Notes: a model not told the origin generated them from the sequence alone. Numbered from the stretch's first letter, positions 1 to 7,745 are shown. The stretch is 12,956 nucleotides of DNA from Kangiella sp. (GCA_002733465.1 NVVT01000011.1:175023-187978); one strand, 5' to 3'. A program made the numbers and translations.

Positions 1-13
1 ATAAAGACGCAAA

Positions 14-140
14 ATAGAGTCATTAGCACATAGTTCTGGTACATAGTTCAAAGCAGATAATTAGAGCGCGATATAGAATTTAAGCAATAAAATAGTCGAA
101 TCAAAACATAGAATCAAAATCTAGAACCTGAAGGTCATAG
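14..140. repeat. Degenerate ATAG-containing repeats upstream of rpoD
   Basis: The leader before rpoD has the tetranucleotide ATAG at 14, 30, 43, 73, 92, 108 and 137, with a related CTAG at 121. Several steps are 13 or 16 bp. Two perfect 9-bp direct repeats both have a 13-bp period: ACATAGTTC at 28-36 and 41-49, and GAATCAAAA at 98-106 and 111-119. AGCA recurs at 25, 52 and 83 after three of the ATAG units. This looks like old slippage or duplication in A+T-rich DNA, but chance similarity in a low-complexity leader is possible. No clear promoter was chosen here. In many gammaproteobacteria rpoD is co-transcribed with upstream dnaG, which would lie outside the window. Confidence 0.3.
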
Positions 141-144
141 TTAA

Positions 145-2022
145 ATGTCAGAAGAAACACCAAAACAAACTGTACCGCAAGAAGCGCCATCACAACAGTC
201 TCAATTAAAGCTGTTAATTGCTCGTGGTAAAGAGCAAGGTTACCTCACCTACGCGGAAGTAAACGATCACTTACCACCGGACATTGTTGATCCTGATGCG
301 GTCGAAGATATTATCAGCATGATCAATGATATGGGGATCCAAGTATTTGAAGTGGCTCCAGAGGCTGATGCATTAATCATGAATGAAAATGCTGCCACTG
401 ATGATGATGCTGCAGATGAAGCGGCGGCGGCACTAGCCAGTGTAGAAAACGAATTAGGGCGTACTACTGACCCCGTTCGTATGTATATGCGTGAAATGGG
501 TACGGTTGAATTATTAACCCGTGAAGGCGAAATTGTCATCGCAAAACGAATTGAAGAAGGTATCAAACAAGTATTAGCTTCAATCGCCGAATATCCCGAA
601 ACAGTCAGTTCATTATTAGATGAGTATGATCGCTGGGCAGCTGAAGAAATTAAATTAACCGACATCATCACGGGTTATGCTGATAGCGTAACCGATGCAA
701 TCGTTGGTGCTGCTCATGTTGGTTCGGCTGTGCCAAAAGATGAATTAGCCGATGAAGATGGCGAGAAAGATAAAGCGGATGATGATGAAGAGGAAGAAGA
801 AGAAAACCTCGGGCCCGATCCAGAGTTAGCTAAGGAAATTTTTACCACTTTAAGAAAGCACTACGAAAAGTCATTAACGGCAATTAGCAAGTATGGTCGA
901 AAGCATAAAAATGCTATTAAACATATTGACGCAATGAAGGAAGAATTTTTAAAGTTTAGACTTTTACCTAAAATGTTCGATAAATTATCTGGTCGAATGC
1001 GTCAGAGAATGACAAACCTCCGAACTCAGGAGCGTTTGATCATGAGATTAGCCACGGAAAAAGGCAAAATGCCTCGTAAAGACTTTATTCGCACCTTCCC
1101 TAGCAATGAAACTAATACGGGTTGGTTGGACTCTATTTTTGCAAAAGATACTAGCTACCATGAAACTTTAGAAGAATATGCAGAAGATATTATTCGTGCC
1201 CAAAATAAAATTTCGCGGATAGAAAAAGAAAGCCAATTAAGTATTGTTGAAATTAAAGAAACCAATCGTAGAATGTCGATTGGCGAAGCGAAAGCTCGTC
1301 GAGCGAAAAAAGAAATGGTTGAAGCTAACTTACGTTTGGTTATTTCAATTGCAAAAAAATACACTAACCGAGGCTTACAATTCTTGGATTTAATTCAAGA
1401 AGGTAATATCGGTTTAATGAAAGCGGTTGATAAATTTGAATATCGTCGTGGTTATAAGTTTTCTACTTATGCAACTTGGTGGATCAGACAAGCAATTACC
1501 CGCTCAATCGCGGATCAAGCAAGAACCATTCGTATTCCTGTTCATATGATTGAAACGATTAATAAACTCAATCGTATTTCCAGACAAATGCTTCAGGAAA
1601 TGGGACGCGAGCCACAGCCTGATGAACTCGCTATTCGAATGGAGCTTCCTGAAGATAAAATTCGTAAAGTATTAAAAATTGCGAAAGAACCTATTTCAAT
1701 GGAAACACCGATTGGCGATGATGAAGACTCACATTTAGGTGACTTTATCGAAGATGCTAACCAAGACTCTCCGATTGATACTGCAACCTCGCAAAGCTTA
1801 GGTGATGCAACTAAGGGTGTTCTTTCTGGTTTAACCGCAAGAGAAGCTAAAGTACTTAGAATGCGATTTGGAATCGGTATGAATACTGATCATACTTTAG
1901 AAGAAGTTGGAAAACAGTTTGATGTAACTCGTGAAAGAATTCGTCAAATTGAAGCAAAAGCGTTACGTAAATTACGTCATCCAACTCGCTCAGATCAACT
2001 AAGAAGCTTCTTAGACGAATAG
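145..2022 (+). CDS. rpoD: RNA polymerase primary sigma factor RpoD (sigma-70)
   Basis: This is the housekeeping sigma factor that directs core RNA polymerase to -10/-35 promoters. The 625-residue length fits gammaproteobacterial RpoD. Region 1.1 covers about residues 15-95 and region 1.2 about 104-135 (DPVRMYMREMG). The long non-conserved region spans about 136-385 and holds a very acidic stretch near 200-226, as in proteobacterial RpoD. Regions 2.1-2.4 (about 390-457) include ANLRLVISIAKKY, DLIQEGNIGLMKAVDKFEY and YATWWIRQAI. Region 3 follows (IPVHMIETINKL). Region 4.2 carries the -35-binding helix-turn-helix at about 583-610 (TLEEVGKQFDVTRERIRQIE). The ATG is preceded by GAAGG (130-134) at 10 nt. 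The gene is intact and ends before a strong hairpin terminator. Identification is essentially certain. Confidence 0.99.
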   Translation: MSEETPKQTVPQEAPSQQSQLKLLIARGKEQGYLTYAEVNDHLPPDIVDPDAVEDIISMINDMGIQVFEVAPEADALIMNENAATDDDAADEAAAALASVENELGRTTDPVRMYMREMGTVELLTREGEIVIAKRIEEGIKQVLASIAEYPETVSSLLDEYDRWAAEEIKLTDIITGYADSVTDAIVGAAHVGSAVPKDELADEDGEKDKADDDEEEEEENLGPDPELAKEIFTTLRKHYEKSLTAISKYGRKHKNAIKHIDAMKEEFLKFRLLPKMFDKLSGRMRQRMTNLRTQERLIMRLATEKGKMPRKDFIRTFPSNETNTGWLDSIFAKDTSYHETLEEYAEDIIRAQNKISRIEKESQLSIVEIKETNRRMSIGEAKARRAKKEMVEANLRLVISIAKKYTNRGLQFLDLIQEGNIGLMKAVDKFEYRRGYKFSTYATWWIRQAITRSIADQARTIRIPVHMIETINKLNRISRQMLQEMGREPQPDELAIRMELPEDKIRKVLKIAKEPISMETPIGDDEDSHLGDFIEDANQDSPIDTATSQSLGDATKGVLSGLTAREAKVLRMRFGIGMNTDHTLEEVGKQFDVTRERIRQIEAKALRKLRHPTRSDQLRSFLDE

Positions 2023-2038
2023 TCTATTTAGTCATAAT

Positions 2039-2066
2039 AAAAAAGGCCTTTTAAAAGGCCTTTTTT
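2039..2066. terminator. Bidirectional intrinsic terminator between rpoD and the convergent c-di-GMP gene
   Basis: A-rich and T-rich arms flank a GC core: A6GGCC (2039-2048), an 8-nt loop, then GGCCT6 (2057-2066). The sequence is a near-perfect palindrome, so on either strand it folds into a hairpin followed by a T tract. It lies 17 bp after the rpoD stop and 12 bp beyond the stop of the opposite-strand gene, so it can serve both. Confidence 0.9.
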
Positions 2067-2078
2067 ATTGCCTTCATT

Positions 2079-4826
2079 TTATAATAGTTCACTTAGCGGT
2101 AGAGGTTTACCAACGCCATATCCTTGTGCGTAATCGACACCAATCATTTCTAGTTTATTAAGTATTTCATCGTTTTCTACAAACTCAGCGATGGTTTTCA
2201 TTCCCATAACGTGACCGATATTATTAATTGACTTCACCATTTCTAAATCAATTGCATCGTCCACCATATCTTTTACAAACATGCCGTCAATTTTAAGGTA
2301 ATCAACAGGTAAGTTTTTCAAATAGCCAAATGAAGATAAACCACTGCCGAAATCATCCAAAGCAAATCGAAATCCAAATTCTTTCAATTTATTAATAAAT
2401 TCAATTGCTACGGATAAATTTGCAATTGCAGCTGTTTCAGTGATCTCGAAACAAATTTTGCTTGGATCTAATTCTGTTTTATTAATGAGATCAATAATCT
2501 TGGTTAGAAATGAGGAAGATGTTAAAGATTTTCCCGACAAGTTAATAGAAATAAAATTTATTTCATCTAGAAATTTATTTGAGTTTGCTAGTAAACTAAA
2601 ACTTTTTTCAACCACCCACAAATCTATTTGATCAATGACATCAAATTTTTCAGCAGCCGGTAAAAAGGCGCCAGGAGGTATAATTGCACCATCACTTTCT
2701 TTCAACCTTATTAACAATTCGAAATGCCGCTCTCCAGTTTCTTCGATGGGAACAATCGCTTGTGCATAAAGAATAAATTGATCTTCCTTTATCGCTTCAT
2801 GAATGCGCGTAACCCATTGCATTTCCTTCTGACGTTCAACTAATTCCGAGTCTTCTAAATTATATAGATGTATCCTATTACGACCAGACTCTTTAGCAGC
2901 ATAACAGGCTGTATCAGCTTGCATTAGTAATTTGGAAACATCCGATTCTTTCCCATTAATGTGAATTAACCCGATGCTCACCCCAACTTTAAAGATATGC
3001 CCTTCCCAGTCAAATTGAAAATCATTCACTGTCTTCAATACTCCTTGAGTGAACACGAAAGCTTCTTCATAGCTACAGTTTTCGATTACTAAAGCAAACT
3101 CATCGCCTCCTATTCTCGCTAAAACATTTCCTTCTTTAGCTTTAGATAAAAATACTCTTGATAATTTTTGTAGAAATTCATCTCCAGCGCGATGACCACA
3201 GGTATCATTAATCACTTTAAACTGATCTAAATCAAGTACACACAAAGCATGTTGTTGTGTTTCATCACTATTTTCTAAAATTTTAAAAAGTTGTCGTTCA
3301 AATTCATAACGGTTAAAAAGTCCTGTTAACTGATCATGACTGGCTTGATAATTTAAAAGTTTTTCTTGTTGTTTTCTATAAGTTATATCTAAAAAGGTGA
3401 CAACGCAGCCTACAAGCTGTCCATCTTTCTCTATCGGATAAGACCAATATTCAGCATTAAAACTAGAGCCATCTGCACGAAAAAGTAATTCAGAATCTGA
3501 GTGACATTTCTTATTCTCTTTAAAGGATTTATATATATTACAATCATCAATCGGATATTTTGTTCCATCTGAACGAGTGTGATGAATTAGATTATGCATA
3601 TTCTCTCCAATCAAATCCTTGTGATTTTTATATCCAAGTATTTTGAGACTCGCAGAGTTACAGAAAGTACATTTTCCATCCAAATCTAATTCATATATTC
3701 CTTCAGCCGTTGAGTTTAATATATTTATTGTTCTTAATTCATTTTCCAATAAATTTTGTTGCAGTAGTAAGTTATTCAAGCCTTCTGTTAGCCTTTGAGC
3801 TACCGCCTGCATTAAAGCTATCTCCATTTTGCTCCATTTTCTTACATAAGAACATTGCTGAACACAAAATAGCCAAGCATCACCTATCTTTGGTATTAAT
3901 GGGATTTGCATTTGAGACAAAAGACCATACCGCTTACAGGTCTGAGCGGCAACGCCTGAAGAGTACTTGTCAAAAACCTCTACAACTTGGCTTTTAAGTA
4001 ACTTTGAAAAACCCTTTCTCATATCATCTGTCATAGGATGATTTTTATTCGCGGGCATAACACCAGGATATTCGGGAACAAAGACACCTTTGTCAATCCT
4101 CCAATGTTTGGCGTTTGGATTACATGGGTATAGCAAAAATACCCGATCACTTGAGTATATCTCTCGAACTGCATCTAGAACATCTTCTAGCATTTGATCT
4201 GCATCATTATTCGAAACAATGACTTTTTCTATTTTACTTAAATGTTCTAAATAAGTAATTTGACTTTCTTTTCTTAAGATAATTGAATGTATAAAAAAAG
4301 CACCTAGTATCGCAATCATAATGCTTATTACAGCCATTATGAGATTGGTCACCAATATTATTTGAGAACGTTCTTCAACATTGGTAATCGCGATGGAGTA
4401 ACGAATTTCACCAATTATTTTTTTATTAATGCTAATCGGAAAATTAATTAATAATTGATCACCAAAAAAAATGTGACTTTTACCATCATCTAATAATGCT
4501 AAGTGTTTGTTTGTTTGGTTTTGACTGTAGTGGAGTAAATTAATGCTTTTACTATTATAAAGATCTAGATGCAAGATCATTGGGAAAGACTCTACTTTTG
4601 CAACCAAATCCGACGCAACATCAGTATTATCTACATAAAATAAACGAACGTAATCTTGATTCAATACGTTGTTGGCAATCTCAATTTCTTTAATCAAAGA
4701 TTCTTTTGCATTTTGCATTTGCAAACGATATTCAACTAATGTGTTAATCAAGACAATGCCGATAGCTAAAAAAGCCATACTAAAAATTAGGCGTAATTTA
4801 ATTGGCATACGGCTTACTATCGTCAT
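2079..4826 (-). CDS. Membrane-anchored GAF-PAS-GGDEF-EAL protein, cyclic-di-GMP synthase/phosphodiesterase
   Basis: A 915-residue inner-membrane signalling protein. Transmembrane segments lie at about 11-30 and 157-180 and enclose a periplasmic region of about 125 residues, a likely sensor. A GAF-like region follows (about 200-350), then PAS (about 365-485), ending in the usual link to GGDEF. The GGDEF domain (about 490-655) has an intact RIGGDEF motif (571-577), FKVINDTCGH and a YAAKESGRNR end. The EAL domain (about 675-915) reads ELL at 703-705 in place of EAL. It keeps N762, E794, D824-D825 (DDFGSG), K845, D847, E881 and Q901, so phosphodiesterase activity is expected. The product-inhibition I-site (RxxD) reads KEGN and looks absent. 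The net direction, synthesis or hydrolysis, cannot be read from sequence. The gene starts 28 bp after the rhodanese gene, so co-transcription is likely. The ribosome-binding site is weak (AAGAGA-like). Confidence 0.93.
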   Translation of the reverse strand: MTIVSRMPIKLRLIFSMAFLAIGIVLINTLVEYRLQMQNAKESLIKEIEIANNVLNQDYVRLFYVDNTDVASDLVAKVESFPMILHLDLYNSKSINLLHYSQNQTNKHLALLDDGKSHIFFGDQLLINFPISINKKIIGEIRYSIAITNVEERSQIILVTNLIMAVISIMIAILGAFFIHSIILRKESQITYLEHLSKIEKVIVSNNDADQMLEDVLDAVREIYSSDRVFLLYPCNPNAKHWRIDKGVFVPEYPGVMPANKNHPMTDDMRKGFSKLLKSQVVEVFDKYSSGVAAQTCKRYGLLSQMQIPLIPKIGDAWLFCVQQCSYVRKWSKMEIALMQAVAQRLTEGLNNLLLQQNLLENELRTINILNSTAEGIYELDLDGKCTFCNSASLKILGYKNHKDLIGENMHNLIHHTRSDGTKYPIDDCNIYKSFKENKKCHSDSELLFRADGSSFNAEYWSYPIEKDGQLVGCVVTFLDITYRKQQEKLLNYQASHDQLTGLFNRYEFERQLFKILENSDETQQHALCVLDLDQFKVINDTCGHRAGDEFLQKLSRVFLSKAKEGNVLARIGGDEFALVIENCSYEEAFVFTQGVLKTVNDFQFDWEGHIFKVGVSIGLIHINGKESDVSKLLMQADTACYAAKESGRNRIHLYNLEDSELVERQKEMQWVTRIHEAIKEDQFILYAQAIVPIEETGERHFELLIRLKESDGAIIPPGAFLPAAEKFDVIDQIDLWVVEKSFSLLANSNKFLDEINFISINLSGKSLTSSSFLTKIIDLINKTELDPSKICFEITETAAIANLSVAIEFINKLKEFGFRFALDDFGSGLSSFGYLKNLPVDYLKIDGMFVKDMVDDAIDLEMVKSINNIGHVMGMKTIAEFVENDEILNKLEMIGVDYAQGYGVGKPLPLSELL

Positions 4827-4854
4827 GAAATCTCTTTTATTATATTAGATATTA

Positions 4855-5724
4855 CTAAGGTTGGATTTTAGGCTGCCACTTTGGTAAGTTTTGCATACTA
4901 CCCCATTCAAACCAAGATCCATCATAGGCAGACACATCATAATTTAAATGTCGAAGAACAAAATAGCTTAAAGCAGATTGTTTTCCTTTATTACAGTAAA
5001 CTGTGACGGGTTTCGAAATATCAAAATCACTATATAAGCTTAATAATTTTGGTTTGCTTAATAATTTTGTGGCCTCACTATCGAGATTTAATGTAAATGG
5101 AATATTAATTGAGGTAGGTATATGGCCGTACTCGCCAGTCACCGACTCAATACCCAAAAATTCTTTTTCCGGGCGAACATCAATTAAACTATGATCTTCG
5201 TTATCAAGAATTTTTCTAACACTCAAGTAAGTGGCGACTTTAGTCGGTGAAACTGACGGTATAAAGTCTTTTGGTGGCAGTTTTCTAGGCATAGAAGTTA
5301 TTGGATTACCATGTAGCGTCCAGCTTTGAAATCCAATATTTAGTATCGAAACACTCTTAGCACCAAAAGTTTCCAATATCCAAAATAATCGTGCTGCATC
5401 AATAAACACTCCATCATCATAAAGTATGATTTTACTCGCTTTGGTTAGACCAGAATTCCCAAATAATTTTGCAAGTTGACTTAAAGGAGCCACTAAATCG
5501 GTTCTTTTCCCTTTTGAAAAAGTATCATCTACAAAAAGATTAATTGAATTCTTTATATGAGAAATTGCATATTTTTTCGGACTTCTAACATCAATAATGA
5601 TCAGTTCAGCATCATCAACAATTCTAAGTAATTGATTTTCTTCTATAAGTAAAGAAAGACGGGTTTCTTTGCTATTCACAAAAAAAACGGTGATTAAAAA
5701 AATAAAACTGAGTAAATACTTCAA
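4855..5724 (-). CDS. Exported two-domain rhodanese-like sulfurtransferase (TTG start)
   Basis: A 289-residue tandem rhodanese. Residues 1-18 form a hydrophobic signal peptide, so the protein should act in the periplasm or be membrane-tethered there. The N-terminal domain (about 25-145) has IIIDVRSPKKY but carries LYDDG at the active-site position instead of Cys, as in the inactive half of two-domain enzymes. The C-terminal domain (about 160-285) has LIDVRPEKEF, GHIPTSINIPF and the catalytic loop CNKGKQS with C244, then YDGSWFEWG. The family moves sulfane sulfur from thiosulfate or 3-mercaptopyruvate to cyanide or thiol acceptors; the loop is neither the classic CRKGVTA nor CGSGVTA, so the donor is unclear. 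The start codon is TTG: AGGA lies 9 nt upstream, the signal peptide begins there, and the next Met is at residue 145. The c-di-GMP gene lies 28 bp downstream. Confidence 0.88.
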   Translation of the reverse strand: MKYLLSFIFLITVFFVNSKETRLSLLIEENQLLRIVDDAELIIIDVRSPKKYAISHIKNSINLFVDDTFSKGKRTDLVAPLSQLAKLFGNSGLTKASKIILYDDGVFIDAARLFWILETFGAKSVSILNIGFQSWTLHGNPITSMPRKLPPKDFIPSVSPTKVATYLSVRKILDNEDHSLIDVRPEKEFLGIESVTGEYGHIPTSINIPFTLNLDSEATKLLSKPKLLSLYSDFDISKPVTVYCNKGKQSALSYFVLRHLNYDVSAYDGSWFEWGSMQNLPKWQPKIQP

Positions 5725-5733
5725 CTAGTTTAA

Positions 5734-5747
5734 TCCTATTTAATAGG
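5734..5747 (-). promoter_or_regulatory. Palindrome overlapping the ribosome-binding site of the rhodanese gene
   Basis: Read on the minus strand, CCTATTAAATAGGA is a perfect palindrome (5735-5747) plus the last base of the AGGA ribosome-binding site (5734-5737). The stem CCTAT/ATAGG with loop TAA would pair most of the AGGA. It could be a translational switch or a repressor site, or chance in A+T-rich DNA. A TATATT hexamer upstream (minus strand, 5778-5783) is a possible -10, but no good -35 accompanies it. Confidence 0.35.
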
Positions 5748-5817
5748 TTTGAAATTTATTAGATTTATTATTCCTTTAATATAGTCTAAAACTGACTTTA
5801 ACACTTAAAAAAGATAT

Positions 5818-5845
5818 AAAAAAACCGACAATTGTCGGTTTTTTT
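5818..5845 (-). terminator. Intrinsic terminator after the PuuD-like gene
   Basis: The perfect palindrome ACCGACAATTGTCGGT is extended by A and T runs to a 12-bp stem (5818-5829 with 5834-5845) and a 4-nt loop. On the minus strand it ends in a run of T. It lies 16 bp after the stop of the PuuD-like gene, so that gene is transcriptionally separate from the downstream rhodanese gene. Confidence 0.88.
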
Positions 5846-5860
5846 ATCTGTGAGTCTTAA

Positions 5861-6505
5861 TTAAACCATTTGTAATATTGCAACAACCACACCGGTCAAA
5901 ACTAAGCTACTCACTATAACTCCGCGAACGGTCGTCATAGGCCCTTGTTTACCGACGATAGCATTGATTTCAAGAAGAATAACGACTGCTAATGCCACAT
6001 ACATAGGATTGGCAGTAGGCTCTATCGATGTGAGCTTAGCATAGCCACCAAAATGTGCGCCCGCTAACATACAAAAAGCCATAGGTCCGGAAAATAAAGT
6101 ATTAGTACGTGACGCTAATAATGCTTTACCACCTGCAGCCGCTCCATCACCTTCAACCATACCTAGGACGATTTTTTGATTCGGCCAAATAATCAACCAA
6201 ACATTTAAGAACATAAAAGTCCCTAAAACGACGCCAACTACGATGTAACTATTTAACAAGCCTGATCGCATAACGTTTTCCAAAAGAAGCACACCGGTTA
6301 TAAAAGTAAACATCGCAGCCCAACGGAACCACCAAAGTGCTTCTGGTGCTAATTTAGCCTTAGCATCTTTCAATCCCTCAGGAGATGCTGATTTAAAATA
6401 ACCACCTTGAATAAAATTAAAGTAATAAAGTAGACCAATCCAAGTCATACCAAAAAGTAGATGCCCCCAACGTGCAAGCATATTAATCAATAAATCTAAA
6501 TCCAT
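5861..6505 (-). CDS. PuuD-like membrane protein (urate oxidase N-terminal domain, no cytochrome c domain)
   Basis: A 214-residue integral membrane protein with about six hydrophobic segments (roughly 8-33, 57-77, 84-106, 136-152, 168-184, 192-212). It resembles the membrane domain of PuuD, a urate hydroxylase, with motifs ARWGHLLFGMTWIGLLYYFNF (residues 11-31), LWWFRWAAMFTFITG, IIWPNQKIVLGM and ASRTNTLFSGP. H15 and H151 could bind haem. Full PuuD is about twice as long and ends in a cytochrome c domain with CxxCH. That domain is absent here, and a terminator follows the stop directly, so this is a genuine stand-alone form. Short forms of this kind are common in marine Proteobacteria with unproven function, and urate oxidation should not be assumed. 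GAGGG (6513-6517) lies 7 nt before the ATG. It is divergent from the tudS-hemJ operon. Confidence 0.75.
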   Translation of the reverse strand: MDLDLLINMLARWGHLLFGMTWIGLLYYFNFIQGGYFKSASPEGLKDAKAKLAPEALWWFRWAAMFTFITGVLLLENVMRSGLLNSYIVVGVVLGTFMFLNVWLIIWPNQKIVLGMVEGDGAAAGGKALLASRTNTLFSGPMAFCMLAGAHFGGYAKLTSIEPTANPMYVALAVVILLEINAIVGKQGPMTTVRGVIVSSLVLTGVVVAILQMV

Positions 6506-6781
6506 CCCAAAACCCTCATATAATTTTTCAATTAAACCCTAAAAATATCTTATTTTAATTCTTTTTTGAAAACCTTAGCTACAAACAGTTTAGGGTTAAA
6601 AGCCCAAAACAAGCGGTTTTCAGCGCAAAATTATACAATAATAGCAGTGAAATTGCGACTAAGAATTTACAAGTTCATCCTAGCACTCTAGGAATTAGTG
6701 CTCTACTAAAAATTATATCTGCGTTATTATTGTAAAATAAATGACAATAGACCGATAGAAGATGATTTCTTGTGAGTTTAA
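6506..6781. promoter_or_regulatory. Divergent intergenic region, PuuD-like gene / tudS-hemJ
   Basis: These 276 bp must hold the leftward promoter of the PuuD-like gene and the rightward promoter of tudS-hemJ. No clear -35/-10 pair stands out. TAAAAT (6733-6738) is a possible rightward -10. Two mutually exclusive inverted repeats overlap in the middle: CCTAG(cact)CTAGG at 6679-6692, and AGCACT/AGTGCT at 6682-6687 and 6697-6702. They could be an operator or a leader hairpin. No gene is seen here. Confidence 0.35.
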
Positions 6782-7276
6782 ATGGTGAATAACCCTTTAA
6801 TTTTAATCAGCGCCTGCTTAATGGGGCAGGCCGTTAGATATGATGGCGATAGTAAATTAGCCAATCACCCAATACTTTTTAATTGGTCAAAACTCGGATT
6901 GTTGATTCCAGTTTGCCCTGAAGTAGAAGGCGGTTTACCTATTCCACGATGCCCCGCTGAAATTTCTAGTCGTTCCAATGGAACAATATCAGTGATAAAC
7001 ACAGACAATCAAGATGTCACAAATCAATTCGATAATGGCGCTGACTACGCTTTAAGACTCTGTGTTGATAAAAGTATTAAAATGGCGATTTTAACTGAAT
7101 CTAGTCCATCATGCGGTAGCAGTAATATTTATGATGGTAGCTTTTCATCAATAAAAATTGATGGCGAGGGTGTCACAACCAAACTTTTGAGAAGAAATAA
7201 TATTAAAGTGTTTAGCGAACACCAATTAGATGAAGCTCTAAACTTTCACGATGAACTGAAAATAACTAGAGAGTAA
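6782..7276 (+). CDS. DUF523 / TudS-like iron-sulfur thiouracil desulfidase family protein
   Basis: A 164-residue single-domain protein with the full DUF523 signature: ISACLMGQAVRYDG (C12), VCPEVEGGLPIPRCPAEI (C45), DVTNQFDNGA, and SSPSCGSSNIYDGSF (C111), then GEGVTTKLLRRNNIKVFSE. Characterised members (TudS) carry a [4Fe-4S] cluster on three Cys and remove sulfur from thiouracil. The three Cys here fit that role, so desulfidation of thiolated pyrimidines, with sulfide release, is the best guess. The protein is cytoplasmic, with no signal or membrane segment. The ATG directly follows an in-frame stop codon (6779-6781), so no longer form is possible. The ribosome-binding site is weak. hemJ starts 4 bp after the stop, which makes a tight operon. 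Confidence 0.82.
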   Translation: MVNNPLILISACLMGQAVRYDGDSKLANHPILFNWSKLGLLIPVCPEVEGGLPIPRCPAEISSRSNGTISVINTDNQDVTNQFDNGADYALRLCVDKSIKMAILTESSPSCGSSNIYDGSFSSIKIDGEGVTTKLLRRNNIKVFSEHQLDEALNFHDELKITRE

Positions 7277-7280
7277 AAAT

Positions 7281-7745
7281 ATGACTTATTTATGGTTAAA
7301 AGCTCTTCATTTAATATTTATGGTCAGCTGGTTTGCGGGGTTATTTTATCTGCCAAGAATTTTTGTTAACTTGGCAATGACTCAAGACGATGACAAGAAA
7401 GAAACTTACTTGCACCTATTAATCATGGCGAAAAAACTTTATCGCTTTGTTACCCCTTTCATGATTCTAACCGTTTTATTTGGTAGCTGGATGCTGTACT
7501 TAAACTTTGGTTTAATTGGTACATTGTGGATGAAAATAAAATTAGGGTTAGTCGCTTCGCTTATCATCTACCACTTTATTTGTGGTATTAACTTAAAACA
7601 ATTTAGCGACCATATTGACAACAGCGCCGATAACAGCGCCGATAAAAACACTAAAAGAAAAAGCCATATTTATTATCGGTGGTTTAATGAGTTTCCGGTC
7701 ATTATTTTATTTGCGATCATCATACTGGCAACCTTAAAACCCTAA
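7281..7745 (+). CDS. hemJ: HemJ, protoporphyrinogen IX oxidase (oxygen-independent), membrane protein
   Basis: HemJ oxidises protoporphyrinogen IX to protoporphyrin IX, the step before ferrochelatase, in the inner membrane. This 154-residue protein shows the family pattern: WLKALHLIFMVSWFAGLFYLPRIFV (residues 5-29, with conserved H10 and R26), a second segment near 56-78, WMKIKLGLV (84-91, with the family's conserved Lys), and the C-terminal RWFNEFPV followed by a segment ending in LKP. There are four transmembrane segments. The loop near 108-130 is longer than usual because of a 12-bp tandem duplication that gives NSADNSAD. It is coupled to tudS (4-bp gap, AGAGAG upstream). hemL lies further right. 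The downstream gene is convergent and there is no clear terminator in the 40-bp gap. Confidence 0.9.
   Translation: MTYLWLKALHLIFMVSWFAGLFYLPRIFVNLAMTQDDDKKETYLHLLIMAKKLYRFVTPFMILTVLFGSWMLYLNFGLIGTLWMKIKLGLVASLIIYHFICGINLKQFSDHIDNSADNSADKNTKRKSHIYYRWFNEFPVIILFAIIILATLKP
7620..7643 (+). repeat. 12-bp perfect tandem repeat inside hemJ
   Basis: AACAGCGCCGAT occurs twice in a row (7620-7631, 7632-7643). It stays in frame and duplicates the residues NSAD in the hydrophilic loop between transmembrane segments 3 and 4 of HemJ. It is a likely recent slippage product and could vary between strains. Confidence 0.9.

Noticed and set aside
267..671. Minus-strand open frame inside rpoD, and similar frames inside the c-di-GMP, rhodanese, hemL and mazEF genes
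   Set aside because: They lie fully inside or antisense to well-supported genes, and their translations show no family pattern.
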